The notes under the pieces: generated by a model
What the model saw: the letters and a program-made list of their open reading frames with translations, nothing else
Told to the model about the DNA's origin: nothing
Databases searched by the model: none
Source: Gluconobacter aidae
GTDB lineage: Bacteria > Pseudomonadota > Alphaproteobacteria > Acetobacterales > Acetobacteraceae
Direction: 5' to 3'
Length of the DNA: 41,423 nucleotides
Assembly: GCF_009547075.1 (NCBI RefSeq)
Contig: NZ_WIPH01000023.1
Location: 1 to 41,423, forward strand
Shown: positions 7,566 through 15,353 of the stretch, piece by piece
Position numbering within the stretch: the first letter of the stretch is position 1
Layout: every line of letters begins with the position of its first letter
Program-made: the position numbers and the translations under genes

Positions 7566-8396
7566 TCAGAGCTGGCGGTCCCGTTTGATCCGGTCCCAGG
7601 CGGCATTGATCCGCGCCACGCGGTCCTGGGCACGCCTGCGTTCGGTTTCCGTCATGGGTTTCTGGGCGAGGACGTCGGGATGGTGCTCACGGATCAGTGT
7701 TCGCCAGCGCACACGGATTTCCGTATCCGTCGCGCTGCGGGTGATGCCGAGAATGCGGTAGGCATCCGGCTCGTTTCCGCTGGCGGCGCGGCTGTTGCCG
7801 CTTTCCGCTCTTTCCCATGCTCCGGAAGAGAGACCAAAGGCGCGGTGTACGCGCTGGAGGAAATCGATTTCCCTGGGGTGAAGTTCACGGCCCGGCCCCG
7901 CATCGGCGCGGGCGATGCGGAACAGGGCGGCCATGAGATTTTCCAGCGGCGCCGTGTTGTCGGCATAGGCCTTGCCCATCTCGCGGGCATACATCTCGAA
8001 ATCGTCCGTCCGGTCGCGGGCGCGATCGAACAGCATCCCCACTTCCTTGACGTTGTCGGGCGGGAACTGGAAGCATGCCTTGAAAGCGTTGATCTCGTGC
8101 CGGTTCACCGGACCATCGATCTTGGCCATCTTGGCACAGAGCGCGACGAGTCCGATCGCATAGAGCTGGTCGCGCTTGCCGAGAGCGGCTGCGATCTTCG
8201 CCGCGCCGAAAAAAGCGGCGCTGTTGGGATCGGGACGACCATTCGCGGGAAAACGCTCGCTCCAGCCGCCCGTCGAGGGTTTGAGCAGCGAACCATTATC
8301 AGCCGCATGTCCCAGCGCCGCGCCCATCAGTGCTCCGAAAGGACCACCAACCGCGAAGCCCGCGACACCACCGAACATCTTGCCCCAGATAGCCAT
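7566..8396 (-). CDS. TerB and DnaJ domain protein (DjlA-like)
   Basis: A 276-residue DjlA-like co-chaperone candidate. The N-terminus (about 6-32) is a Gly/Ala-rich hydrophobic segment (GGVAGFAVGGPFGALMGAALGH) that could insert in the membrane. Residues about 60-190 form a TerB-type helical domain with the acidic motif KIDGPVNRHEINAF. The C-terminal J domain (about 209-272) starts DAYRILGITRSATDTEI and has the Hsp70-activating HPD at 239-241. DjlA proteins tune DnaK at the inner membrane. The gene is monocistronic here, divergent from the membrane protein at 8559. Confidence 0.85.
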   Translation of the reverse strand: MAIWGKMFGGVAGFAVGGPFGALMGAALGHAADNGSLLKPSTGGWSERFPANGRPDPNSAAFFGAAKIAAALGKRDQLYAIGLVALCAKMAKIDGPVNRHEINAFKACFQFPPDNVKEVGMLFDRARDRTDDFEMYAREMGKAYADNTAPLENLMAALFRIARADAGPGRELHPREIDFLQRVHRAFGLSSGAWERAESGNSRAASGNEPDAYRILGITRSATDTEIRVRWRTLIREHHPDVLAQKPMTETERRRAQDRVARINAAWDRIKRDRQL

Positions 8397-8558
8397 GCCA
8401 TCAATCTAGCACGCCTGCCCACGGCGGCAAATGACAGATCGCAGACAGGGTGCTTCGGATGCGCCAACCGTCCTGTCCGGCAGTATGATATAGGGTGGGA
8501 ACTACGAACTTGGCGCCGTCCCATTCTTTTTGGAGGCGCAGATTTCTCTGCTTGTTTC

Positions 8559-8915
8559 ATGACGGATATTTTCATGCCCACCCAGCTTCAGACTGTCACT
8601 TCGGCTCCTTTCCGCTCTGATGACGAACTGATGGATCTTCTGATCCAGCGCCTGCCCGAACGGTTGCAGAACGTGCTGAACTGGCTGCGGGAGCCGGATC
8701 ATCGATGGGTCCGGATTCCGGCGGGCGTGCTGTTCCTGCTGGGGGGCGTTCTGTCCATTCTGCCGGTTCTGGGGCTGTGGATGCTGCCGGTCGGCGTGAT
8801 GCTGCTTTCGCAGGACATTCCCTTCTTCCGTCGCCTTCAGGGCCGCGTCCTGCGTTGGATCGAGCGCAAACATCCGGACTGGCTGAGCCTGTCGGGGGAC
8901 AGCGCCGGGCGTTAA
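8559..8915 (+). CDS. Small conserved membrane protein, function unknown
   Basis: A 118-residue protein with a helical N-terminus (about 1-45) and two close hydrophobic segments (about 52-66 and 69-84, GVLFLLGGVLSILPVLGLWMLPVGVMLLSQ in outline), then a basic amphipathic tail (RRLQGRVLRWIERKHPDWL). Similar proteins occur in rhizobia and other Alphaproteobacteria and are often mislabelled as tryptophan synthase beta; nothing here resembles that enzyme. The start at 8559 is chosen over 8574; GGAGG at 8532-8536 is too far to be a normal binding site, so the start is uncertain. The long open frame continuing upstream to 7680 is antisense to the DnaJ gene and not part of it. Confidence 0.7.
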   Translation: MTDIFMPTQLQTVTSAPFRSDDELMDLLIQRLPERLQNVLNWLREPDHRWVRIPAGVLFLLGGVLSILPVLGLWMLPVGVMLLSQDIPFFRRLQGRVLRWIERKHPDWLSLSGDSAGR

Positions 8916-9142
8916 CTATCCATCCGCGAGCCTTTCTGAAGATGCATCAGCGCCGCGACGCGAAGGGCGGAGGCCAGTGGTCGCTCGGGCGGTCGGGCCG
9001 CATCGAGAGACGCCACCAGAGACGCAAAGCTCTGCTGGCGGATTGCGGCCATCGCATCCAGTACCGTCCAGAATTCGGGTTCCAGCGCCACGGACGTCCG
9101 GTGTCCTGACAGAGACAGGCTGCGTTTGACGAGATCACTCAT
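8912..9142 (-). CDS. Ribbon-helix-helix domain protein
   Basis: A 76-residue protein resembling the RHH_4-type family of alphaproteobacterial ribbon-helix-helix proteins. The strand is SLSLSGHRTSVALEP, followed by two helices (EFWTVLDAMAAIRQ and SFASLVASLDAA). Such proteins usually bind DNA as dimers, but the target is unknown. Its ATG overlaps the TGA of queG (ATGA, 9142-9139), so it is translated with queG. Its stop overlaps the convergent membrane-protein gene by 4 bases. Confidence 0.8.
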   Translation of the reverse strand: MSDLVKRSLSLSGHRTSVALEPEFWTVLDAMAAIRQQSFASLVASLDAARPPERPLASALRVAALMHLQKGSRMDS

Positions 9143-10197
9143 GCCGATTGTTCCTCAAGGCGGCTCAAAGCCCAGTGCGCGGTTTCGGAAATATCAGGGT
9201 CCGGATCACTCAGCAGATCCCGCGCTGACGCGGCGAGTGACGGGTCTGCGGAGTTGCCGATGGCGATCAGGACATTGCGCACGAACCGGTTTCGCCCGAT
9301 CCGCTTGATCGGCGAGCCGGAAAAAAACGTACGGAATGTCGCGTCATCCAGCCGGACCAGTTCGTCGAGCTTCGGTGCCACCAGTTCGGGGCGCGCCTGA
9401 AGTTTGATATGCCGTGCGCTCTCGGCAAAGCGGTTCCACGGACAGACGGCCAGGCAGTCGTCGCAACCGTAGATGTGGTTGCCGATTTTCGGGCGCAGAT
9501 CATGGGGGATCGGGCCTTTATGCTCGATCGTCAGATAGGAGATACAGCGTCTCGCATCCATTTTTCCGGGTGCTGTAAAGGCGTCTGTCGGGCAGGCTGT
9601 CAGGCAGCGCGTGCAGGAGCCGCAGCTTCCGCCCGTGGGATCGGACGGTGTCAGTTCAAGCGTGGTGTAGATCTCGCCCAGCAGCAGCCATGATCCGTGC
9701 TCCCGCGAGACGAGGCAGGTGTGCTTTCCGGTCCAGCCGAGCTGCGCTTTCTCCGCCAGTGCGCGTTCCGAAACTGGAGCCGTGTCCACGAACACCTTCA
9801 CCTGCGTCTCCGGTCCGCCCAGCTTCACGACATACTGCGCCAGATGCTTGAGCATGCCCTTGATGACGTCATGATAGTCCCGGTTTCGGGCATAGACGGA
9901 AATGTTGCCGCACTCGGGATCGGTCGTCGGTCCTTCGGCAGGGGCATAGGACAGGCCGAGCGAAATCACGCTCCGGACTTCGGGCCACAGGGCCTGCGGA
10001 TGGGCGCGTTCCTCGATCCGCGTTTCCATCCACTCCATCGTGCCATGATGGCCCTGCGCGACGAACTCCCGCAGGTTCCGCGCCACGTCCGGCCCGAGTT
10101 CGGCCTTGCAGAACCCGACCGCATCGAAACCCAGATGGCGCGCATGCTCCGCAATCCGGGCTTCAGGCCCTGTATCGGGTTTCGGGGAAGCAGGCAT
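9139..10197 (-). CDS. queG: Epoxyqueuosine reductase QueG
   Basis: A 352-residue cytoplasmic cobalamin- and Fe-S-dependent enzyme that reduces epoxyqueuosine to queuosine in tRNA, the last step of the pathway. The DUF1730 N-terminal domain contains the proposed catalytic Asp138 (FVDTAPVSERALAEKAQLGW). Two [4Fe-4S] sites follow: Cys192, 195, 198, 202 (CGSCTRCLTAC) and Cys218, 245, 248, 252 (CDDCLAVCPWN). A HEAT-like repeat lies at about 300-350 (NRFVRNVLIAIGNS). The start at 10197 (MPASPKPD) is the first plausible one; upstream frame extends to 10401 but is unlike the family. queA and tgt lie about 4 kb away on the same strand. Confidence 0.95.
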   Translation of the reverse strand: MPASPKPDTGPEARIAEHARHLGFDAVGFCKAELGPDVARNLREFVAQGHHGTMEWMETRIEERAHPQALWPEVRSVISLGLSYAPAEGPTTDPECGNISVYARNRDYHDVIKGMLKHLAQYVVKLGGPETQVKVFVDTAPVSERALAEKAQLGWTGKHTCLVSREHGSWLLLGEIYTTLELTPSDPTGGSCGSCTRCLTACPTDAFTAPGKMDARRCISYLTIEHKGPIPHDLRPKIGNHIYGCDDCLAVCPWNRFAESARHIKLQARPELVAPKLDELVRLDDATFRTFFSGSPIKRIGRNRFVRNVLIAIGNSADPSLAASARDLLSDPDPDISETAHWALSRLEEQSA

Positions 10198-10354
10198 GGA
10201 AGAGAGAGGTCTCGCCGGTGAACGGGGAGCCGTTATGCCATCAGGGACGCAGACGGACCAGCTTTTCTGCTGTCCGGAACGGCTGATGCAGACAGGATTT
10301 GTCACGATCTGAAAATGGCTTGCCACGTCGGGGGCGGGGCGGCATCGTTGGGCC

Positions 10355-11896
10355 ATGCGACATCCTTTCTTTCGTGTTCTGCCTGCCGTTTTTCTGGGCA
10401 TGACTTCTGCTCTGACGATGATTTCGCCTGTACATGCTGCTCCGCAGTCTGCTGTACGGATTTATGACCGAATCCGGGACGATCCGGTCCGGCTGAACAT
10501 GTTTCTCCGTGCTTTTCCGAAAGGGGCGGACCTGCACAACCATCTGGTTGGTGCGGTCTACGCCGAAAACATGCTGGACTGGGCCGCGCGCGATGGTCTG
10601 TGTGTGTCGCTGAAGGAAAAACGCATCCTCGACCATGCCTGCACGCATTCGGGAGAGGGTGAGCTTCCCGCCGCCGAACTGTCGCATCACGCGGAATCGG
10701 AAAATGTCCTGATCGACGCGCTGTCCATGCGCGACTTCGTGCCCGCTCCTGGCGACGCCTCCGGGCATGACCACTTCTTCGCGACATTCGCCCGGTTTGG
10801 TTCCATCGATGATGCGCATTCGGGCGACATGCTGGCTGAAGCGCGTGACCGGGCGGCCCGCGATCATGTGGCCTATCTGGAGCTGATGATTTCGCCCGGT
10901 ATCGGCGGGATGATTGGCGCGGGCTTCCATCATCCGCTGAAGGGGGATGATTTCGCGACCGCACATCAGGCACTTGCCCCCGAAATTCCGGCACTCGTGC
11001 AGAAAGCCCGCGCCGAGACGGACCGGATGGAAGAGCAGGCTCGGGACGTTCTGAAATGCGGAACCCCACAGGCCCATCCAGGATGCGCGGTGACGGTGCG
11101 CTATCTGTTCCAGACCCTGCGCACACTACCGCCCCAGGCCGTTTATGCGCAGCTCGACGGCGGATATGCGACCGTGAAAGCCGATCCGCGCTTCGTCGGA
11201 CTGAATATCGTGGCGCCCGAAGACGATCCGACCGCCATGCGCGACTATGACCTGCACATGCGGATGTTCCATTTCCTGAATGGCGTCACTCCGGGTGTGA
11301 AACTGAGCCTGCATGCAGGTGAACTCACGACCGGCCTCGTCCCGACGGAGGGGCTGCGCCATCATATCCGCGCGGCTGTCGAGGTAGCGGGCGCAAGCCG
11401 GATCGGGCATGGCGTGGATGTGGCTCTTGAGGACGATCCTGAATCGCTTTTGTCCGAAATGGCGCGGCGTCATGTGATGGTGGAAATCAACCTGACCAGC
11501 AATGACCAGATCCTCGGCGTCAAAGGCGCGGCTCATCCGTTTTCGCTGTATCGCAGGGCCGGTGTGCCGATGGCGCTGTCGACGGATGATGAGGGCGTCT
11601 CACGCGGGGACCTGACGCAGGAATATGTCCGCGCGGCCCGGACCTATGATCTGTCCTATGCCGATCTGAAAACGCTGTCCCGTGCCGGGCTGGACTATGC
11701 ATTTGTGCCGGGTGCAAGCCTCTGGGTCGATCATCAGCCGGGAAAATTCATTCCGGCCTGCCAGGCATGGCCGGTCGCTTCCGCATCCTGCTCGGCGTTC
11801 CTGAAGTCCAGCGAGAAAGCCCGTCTGCAATGGGCACTTGAGGAGCGGTTCGGTACGTTCGAAGCCGCTGTCACACATGAGGGTCTCTATCAGTGA
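10355..11896 (+). CDS. Exported adenosine deaminase-family protein
   Basis: A 513-residue metal-dependent deaminase of the adenosine/AMP deaminase family with a signal peptide (about 1-28, ending SPVHA-AP), so it should act in the periplasm. Zinc-site and catalytic residues are visible: His61 and His63 (DLHNHLVG), His320 and Glu323 (LHAGE), His352 (RIGHGVDV), and Asp411-Asp412 (STDDEGV). The insert of about 200 residues between the first His pair and the barrel core resembles the long secreted ADGF-like type rather than the short cytosolic enzyme. It is followed by a NUP gene whose ATG overlaps its stop (11893-11896), indicating joint purine-nucleoside processing. Substrate, adenosine or another amino-purine nucleoside, is inferred. 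Confidence 0.88.
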   Translation: MRHPFFRVLPAVFLGMTSALTMISPVHAAPQSAVRIYDRIRDDPVRLNMFLRAFPKGADLHNHLVGAVYAENMLDWAARDGLCVSLKEKRILDHACTHSGEGELPAAELSHHAESENVLIDALSMRDFVPAPGDASGHDHFFATFARFGSIDDAHSGDMLAEARDRAARDHVAYLELMISPGIGGMIGAGFHHPLKGDDFATAHQALAPEIPALVQKARAETDRMEEQARDVLKCGTPQAHPGCAVTVRYLFQTLRTLPPQAVYAQLDGGYATVKADPRFVGLNIVAPEDDPTAMRDYDLHMRMFHFLNGVTPGVKLSLHAGELTTGLVPTEGLRHHIRAAVEVAGASRIGHGVDVALEDDPESLLSEMARRHVMVEINLTSNDQILGVKGAAHPFSLYRRAGVPMALSTDDEGVSRGDLTQEYVRAARTYDLSYADLKTLSRAGLDYAFVPGASLWVDHQPGKFIPACQAWPVASASCSAFLKSSEKARLQWALEERFGTFEAAVTHEGLYQ

Positions 11897-12969
11897 AATC
11901 TGTCTCAACCGTTTTTGGGGCAGCGCTCCTGTCCCTCTGTGCGTCTGGTCTGGCGTCGGCCCATGCCCCGATCCCCGTTCGTGTCGTCGTCGTCACGACT
12001 TTCGAGGTCGGCAAGGACACGGGGGATACGGCGGGCGAATATCAGAACTGGATCGAAAAACTGCCCCTGCGGCAGACGATCCCGGCCCCCGGCACCGATC
12101 ATGACGTGATGCACTACAATCCGGACCTGCATGTTCTGGGCATCGCGAGCGGCGAGGGACCGGAACACATGGCCTCGGCCATCACGGCCCTCGTGCTCGA
12201 TCCGCGGTTCGATCTGCGACATGCTTATTTCGTGCTGGCAGGGATTGGCGGGATTGATCCGAATTTCGGCACCATCGGTTCGGCCGTCTGGGCACCGCGC
12301 GTTATTAATGGTGGCCTGTCCCATCTGGTGGACCCGCGTGAAATTCCTGCCTCCTGGCCGGACGGGTTCACGCCCGTGCAGGGTAGTATACCGGATGAAA
12401 AACCACGCCCCGCGCTGCATTCCGGCATGGGGGATATGGAATACACGCTCGACCCGGCCCTTGTGCAGTGGGCCTATGGACTGACGAAGGACATTGCGCT
12501 TCCCGACAATGCCGGGCTGAAGGCATCGCGCCTGCGCTACACCGGTTTTGCGGCTGCCCGGAAGCCGCCCTCCGTGCAGCTTGGCGACACGATTTCGGGC
12601 GAGACCTTCTGGGTTGGCGCAAAAATGAACCAGTGGGCCGAGCGCTGGGTGAAATACTGGACGGATGGACAGGGTGTGATGGCCACGACCGCTGAAGAGG
12701 ACGTCGCGTTCTGTCAGGCTCTGGCGCTTCAGGGCAAGGCCGGGCGCGTTGATCCGAAGCGTGCGCTCATTCTGCGCACGGCCAGCAATTTCGACATGCC
12801 GCCGCCGGGGCAGAGTGCGGCGCAGCTTTTGTCGGACGAAGCGCACGAGACGGGATTTTCGGGTTTTCAGGCCGCGGTCGATGCCGCCTATACGGTGGGC
12901 AGTGTCGTTGTGAAGGAACTGGCGACGCATTGGGACCGGTACGGCAAGGTCCTGCCGTCGGCGCAATGA
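11893..12969 (+). CDS. Exported NUP-family protein (annotated purine nucleoside permease), copy 1
   Basis: A 358-residue protein with a signal peptide (about 1-23, ASGLASA-HA) and no internal membrane helix. It matches the NUP family named after a fungal purine nucleoside permease: VVVTTFEVGKDTGD, LDPRFDLRHAYFVLAGIGGIDP, and the C-terminal LRTASNFDMPPPG. The family is related in fold to purine/uridine phosphorylases, and with no transmembrane segment a soluble periplasmic nucleoside-binding or cleaving role is more plausible than transport. The Gly-rich segment SGEGPEHMASAITAL (86-100) sits where phosphorylases have a conserved glycine loop. It overlaps the deaminase stop by 4 bases. Activity is not demonstrable from sequence. 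Confidence 0.82.
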   Translation: MKSVSTVFGAALLSLCASGLASAHAPIPVRVVVVTTFEVGKDTGDTAGEYQNWIEKLPLRQTIPAPGTDHDVMHYNPDLHVLGIASGEGPEHMASAITALVLDPRFDLRHAYFVLAGIGGIDPNFGTIGSAVWAPRVINGGLSHLVDPREIPASWPDGFTPVQGSIPDEKPRPALHSGMGDMEYTLDPALVQWAYGLTKDIALPDNAGLKASRLRYTGFAAARKPPSVQLGDTISGETFWVGAKMNQWAERWVKYWTDGQGVMATTAEEDVAFCQALALQGKAGRVDPKRALILRTASNFDMPPPGQSAAQLLSDEAHETGFSGFQAAVDAAYTVGSVVVKELATHWDRYGKVLPSAQ

Positions 12970-12993
12970 AGCTATCTGACCAGTCCCCTCCGG

Positions 12994-14043
12994 TCAGCGT
13001 GCCGGAATATGGTCGCGATAGCGGTCCCAGTGTGACGCAAGTTCACGCACGACAGGTTCTCCGGCGCGTTCGTTGTTGTCATAGGCAACGGCCTGCCCCG
13101 GTCCTTCGTCTCCCATGGATGCCGTGACCGAAACGCCGGGCGGCGGCATGTCGAAATTACTGCCTGAGCGCAGGACCATGATCCGCTCCGGATCGACATA
13201 GCCCAGCCGCGCCAGCATCCGCATGTCGTACTGGTAGTGCTGGCTTTCCTCATTGGTCATGACGAAGCGCCCCTGACCCTTCGTCCACATCGCAACCCAG
13301 TTCTCGGCCCAGCGGTTGCGTTCCGCGCCATGCCAGTAGCGCTCCGTGCCGAGCGTCTCACCCATCAGCACCATCGGCGGCTTCTGCGCCTGCGGATAGC
13401 CGCGCCATGCCTTGCGACGTTCGGCAATCACCGGATCGTCAGCGAGTTTTACATTCTGGCTCAGGGCAAACGCCCAGCGCGCCAGACCACGATTGAGCGG
13501 ATAGGCTTTGGTCAACTGCGCCACATCCGTCACCGAGCCATAATGGTTCGGATTGTCGGGCAGGGTGTCCGGACGGCTCGCGCCGATCGCGTAGAGTCCG
13601 TAAGGCCAGCCTTTCGGAATGGTCCGGTCGTCGATTTCGCGCAGGGCGTCCGCATCCACAACCCATTGCGCCCAGGCGACGCTTCCCACCGATGCCATGT
13701 TCGGATTGACGCCGGAAATGCCGGTGAACAGCCAGTAGGTGTGGTGCAGGTCAAAGCGCGGATCGAGCGCCAGTGCATGCAGATCCATATCGCCATGTCG
13801 CAGGACGATTCCATACACGCCGTCCGCGTTACGGCGGAGCTGGTCCGGGACGCCGCGGATGGGAACGGTTTCGTCCAGATGCAGCCGCTCCACCCAGTCC
13901 TGATATTCGCCGGGCGCGTCCCCGGTGTCGTGACCGACTTCGAAATTCGCCACGACCAGAACACGGATTTCTTCCGGCGCGGCGCAGGCCGTTCCCGTTG
14001 CGAGAGCGGTGCTCAGAACCAGAGCGGAGAAAATATGGCGCAT
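12994..14043 (-). CDS. Exported NUP-family protein, copy 2
   Basis: A 349-residue paralogue of the neighbouring NUP protein, in convergent orientation with 24 bases between the stops. The signal peptide is about 1-21 (ATGTACA-AP). Shared blocks include VANFEVGHDTGD, LDPRFDLHHTYWLFTGISGVNP, SVAWAQWVVD and LRSGSNFDMPPPG. Compared with copy 1 it is four residues shorter just before LDPRFDL: the Gly-rich loop is replaced by LRHGDMDLHAL (81-91). The two may therefore differ in substrate or activity. I start it at 14043 (MRHIFSALVL), after AGAAAGAACC; an upstream extension to 14109 runs into the hairpin array and adds a non-signal N-terminus. No transmembrane segment other than the signal is present. 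Confidence 0.82.
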   Translation of the reverse strand: MRHIFSALVLSTALATGTACAAPEEIRVLVVANFEVGHDTGDAPGEYQDWVERLHLDETVPIRGVPDQLRRNADGVYGIVLRHGDMDLHALALDPRFDLHHTYWLFTGISGVNPNMASVGSVAWAQWVVDADALREIDDRTIPKGWPYGLYAIGASRPDTLPDNPNHYGSVTDVAQLTKAYPLNRGLARWAFALSQNVKLADDPVIAERRKAWRGYPQAQKPPMVLMGETLGTERYWHGAERNRWAENWVAMWTKGQGRFVMTNEESQHYQYDMRMLARLGYVDPERIMVLRSGSNFDMPPPGVSVTASMGDEGPGQAVAYDNNERAGEPVVRELASHWDRYRDHIPAR

Positions 14044-14065
14044 TGAGGTTCTTTCTGGGGGTGAG

Positions 14066-14173
14066 GCAGGGCTCTGCCCTGCACCCGGAAGGGGTCGAGA
14101 CCCCTTCACTCCGCTTTATGAATCTGGATCAAAGGGACCGCGTCCCTTTGTGGGGTCTGGGGCAAAGCCCCAG
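14066..14173. repeat. Array of four perfect GC-rich hairpins
   Basis: Four different perfect inverted repeats lie within 108 bases between tgt and NUP copy 2. They are GCAGGGC-TCT-GCCCTGC (14066-14082), AAGGGGTC-GA-GACCCCTT (14089-14106), AAAGGGAC-CGC-GTCCCTTT (14131-14149) and CTGGGGC-AAA-GCCCCAG (14157-14173). Stems are 7-8 bp with 2-3 base loops. The last begins at the tgt stop. I see no second copy in this window. It resembles composite dispersed intergenic repeats of high-GC alphaproteobacterial genomes, and could act as a transcription stop or mRNA 3'-end stabiliser; both roles are inferred. Confidence 0.8.
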
Positions 14174-14174
14174 T

Positions 14175-15353
14175 TTACAGGGCCAGATCAGGCATTGGCC
14201 ATTCATCTTCGGTCCAGTCGCCCTTGGCCCAGTCTTCGCGCAGCTTTATGGCCAAAGCATCAAGCGTGCCGTCCACGATGGCGGCACGGATCTGGCGCAT
14301 CAGGCGCTGGTAATAGGCCAGATTGTGCCATGTCAGCAGCATCGGGCCGAGCATTTCGTTGGCACGGAACAGATGATGCAGATAGGCGCGGCTGTAACGC
14401 CCGGCAACCGGCGTATCGTCATGCGGCGTCAGCGGGCGTGTGTCTTCCGCGAAACGGGCATTGCGCAGATTGATCGTGCCACGCTCGGTATAGGCGCGGG
14501 CGGTGCGACCGGCGCGTGAGGGCATCACGCAGTCGAACATGTCCACGCCGCGCATGACCGCGCCCAGAAGATCGTCCGGCGTGCCGACGCCCATCAGATA
14601 TCGCGCCTTGTCCTGCGGCAGCATCGGCGTGGTGAAGTCCAGCGTCGAGAACATCAGTTCCTGGCCTTCGCCCACGGCCAGGCCGCCGATCGCATAGCCT
14701 TCAAAGCCGATCTCGGTCAGGGCCTTGATGGAATATTCGCGTAAGTCCCGCTCGGTGCCGCCCTGCACGATGCCGAACTGACCATATCCCTCGCGCGCGA
14801 CAAATGCCTCGCGGGAGCGGGCGGCCCAGCGCATGGACATTTCCATGGATTTCCGCAGCACTTCCGGCGTGGCGGGCAGGGCCGGACATTCATCGAACGC
14901 CATGGTGATGGTCGCATCGAGCTTGAACTGGATGTCGGTCGAGATTTCCGGTGTCAGGCGGTGCTTGCTGCCGTCGATATGCGAACGGAACGTCACGCCA
15001 TCTTCGTCGAGTTTACGCAGCGCGCCAAGGGACATGACCTGAAATCCGCCAGAATCGGTCAGGATCGGGCCGGGCCAGTCCATCATTCTGTGCAGGCCGC
15101 CCAGTTTCTGCACACGGTCCGCCGTGGGGCGCAGCATCAGATGATAGGTGTTGCCCAGAACGATGCCCGCACCCGTCGAGCGTACGGCGTCCATCGTCAT
15201 GCCCTTGACCGTGCCGACGGTTCCGACCGGCATGAAGGTTGGGGTTGGAACCGTGCCGTGGCGGGTGTGCAGATGGCCCGCGCGCGCCATGCCGCAGGTC
15301 GCTTCGGGCACCCAGGTCATTTTGGTGACGTGATCGGTCTTGTGATCGCTCAT
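14175..15353 (-). CDS. tgt: Queuine tRNA-ribosyltransferase (tRNA-guanine transglycosylase)
   Basis: A 392-residue TIM-barrel enzyme that exchanges guanine-34 for the queuine precursor preQ1 in GUN-anticodon tRNAs. Asp100 ([14 protein letters not shown]) and the nucleophile Asp274 ([12 protein letters not shown]) are present, with FDECP and GGLAVGEG of the substrate pocket. Unusually, the C-terminal zinc motif CxCxxC expected just before YSRAYLHHL is absent: the segment reads [20 protein letters not shown] (309-328) with no Cys, although the distal His343 (TWHNLAYY) remains. Reading of the DNA shows no frameshift there. It overlaps queA by 4 bases and is translated after it. Confidence 0.95.
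   Translation of the reverse strand: MSDHKTDHVTKMTWVPEATCGMARAGHLHTRHGTVPTPTFMPVGTVGTVKGMTMDAVRSTGAGIVLGNTYHLMLRPTADRVQKLGGLHRMMDWPGPILTDSGGFQVMSLGALRKLDEDGVTFRSHIDGSKHRLTPEISTDIQFKLDATITMAFDECPALPATPEVLRKSMEMSMRWAARSREAFVAREGYGQFGIVQGGTERDLREYSIKALTEIGFEGYAIGGLAVGEGQELMFSTLDFTTPMLPQDKARYLMGVGTPDDLLGAVMRGVDMFDCVMPSRAGRTARAYTERGTINLRNARFAEDTRPLTPHDDTPVAGRYSRAYLHHLFRANEMLGPMLLTWHNLAYYQRLMRQIRAAIVDGTLDALAIKLREDWAKGDWTEDEWPMPDLAL

Noticed and set aside
8461-8516. GCGCCAA and TTGGCGC as an operator
   Set aside because: The arms are 42 bases apart and could arise by chance in GC-rich DNA; no further support.
7680-8558. Possible N-terminal extension (fusion) of the small membrane protein
   Set aside because: The extension is antisense to the TerB/DnaJ gene and has no domain; the conserved part begins at 8559.
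11893-14043. Membrane permeases for nucleosides
   Set aside because: Both proteins have only a signal peptide and no transmembrane helices, so the family name should not be taken as function.
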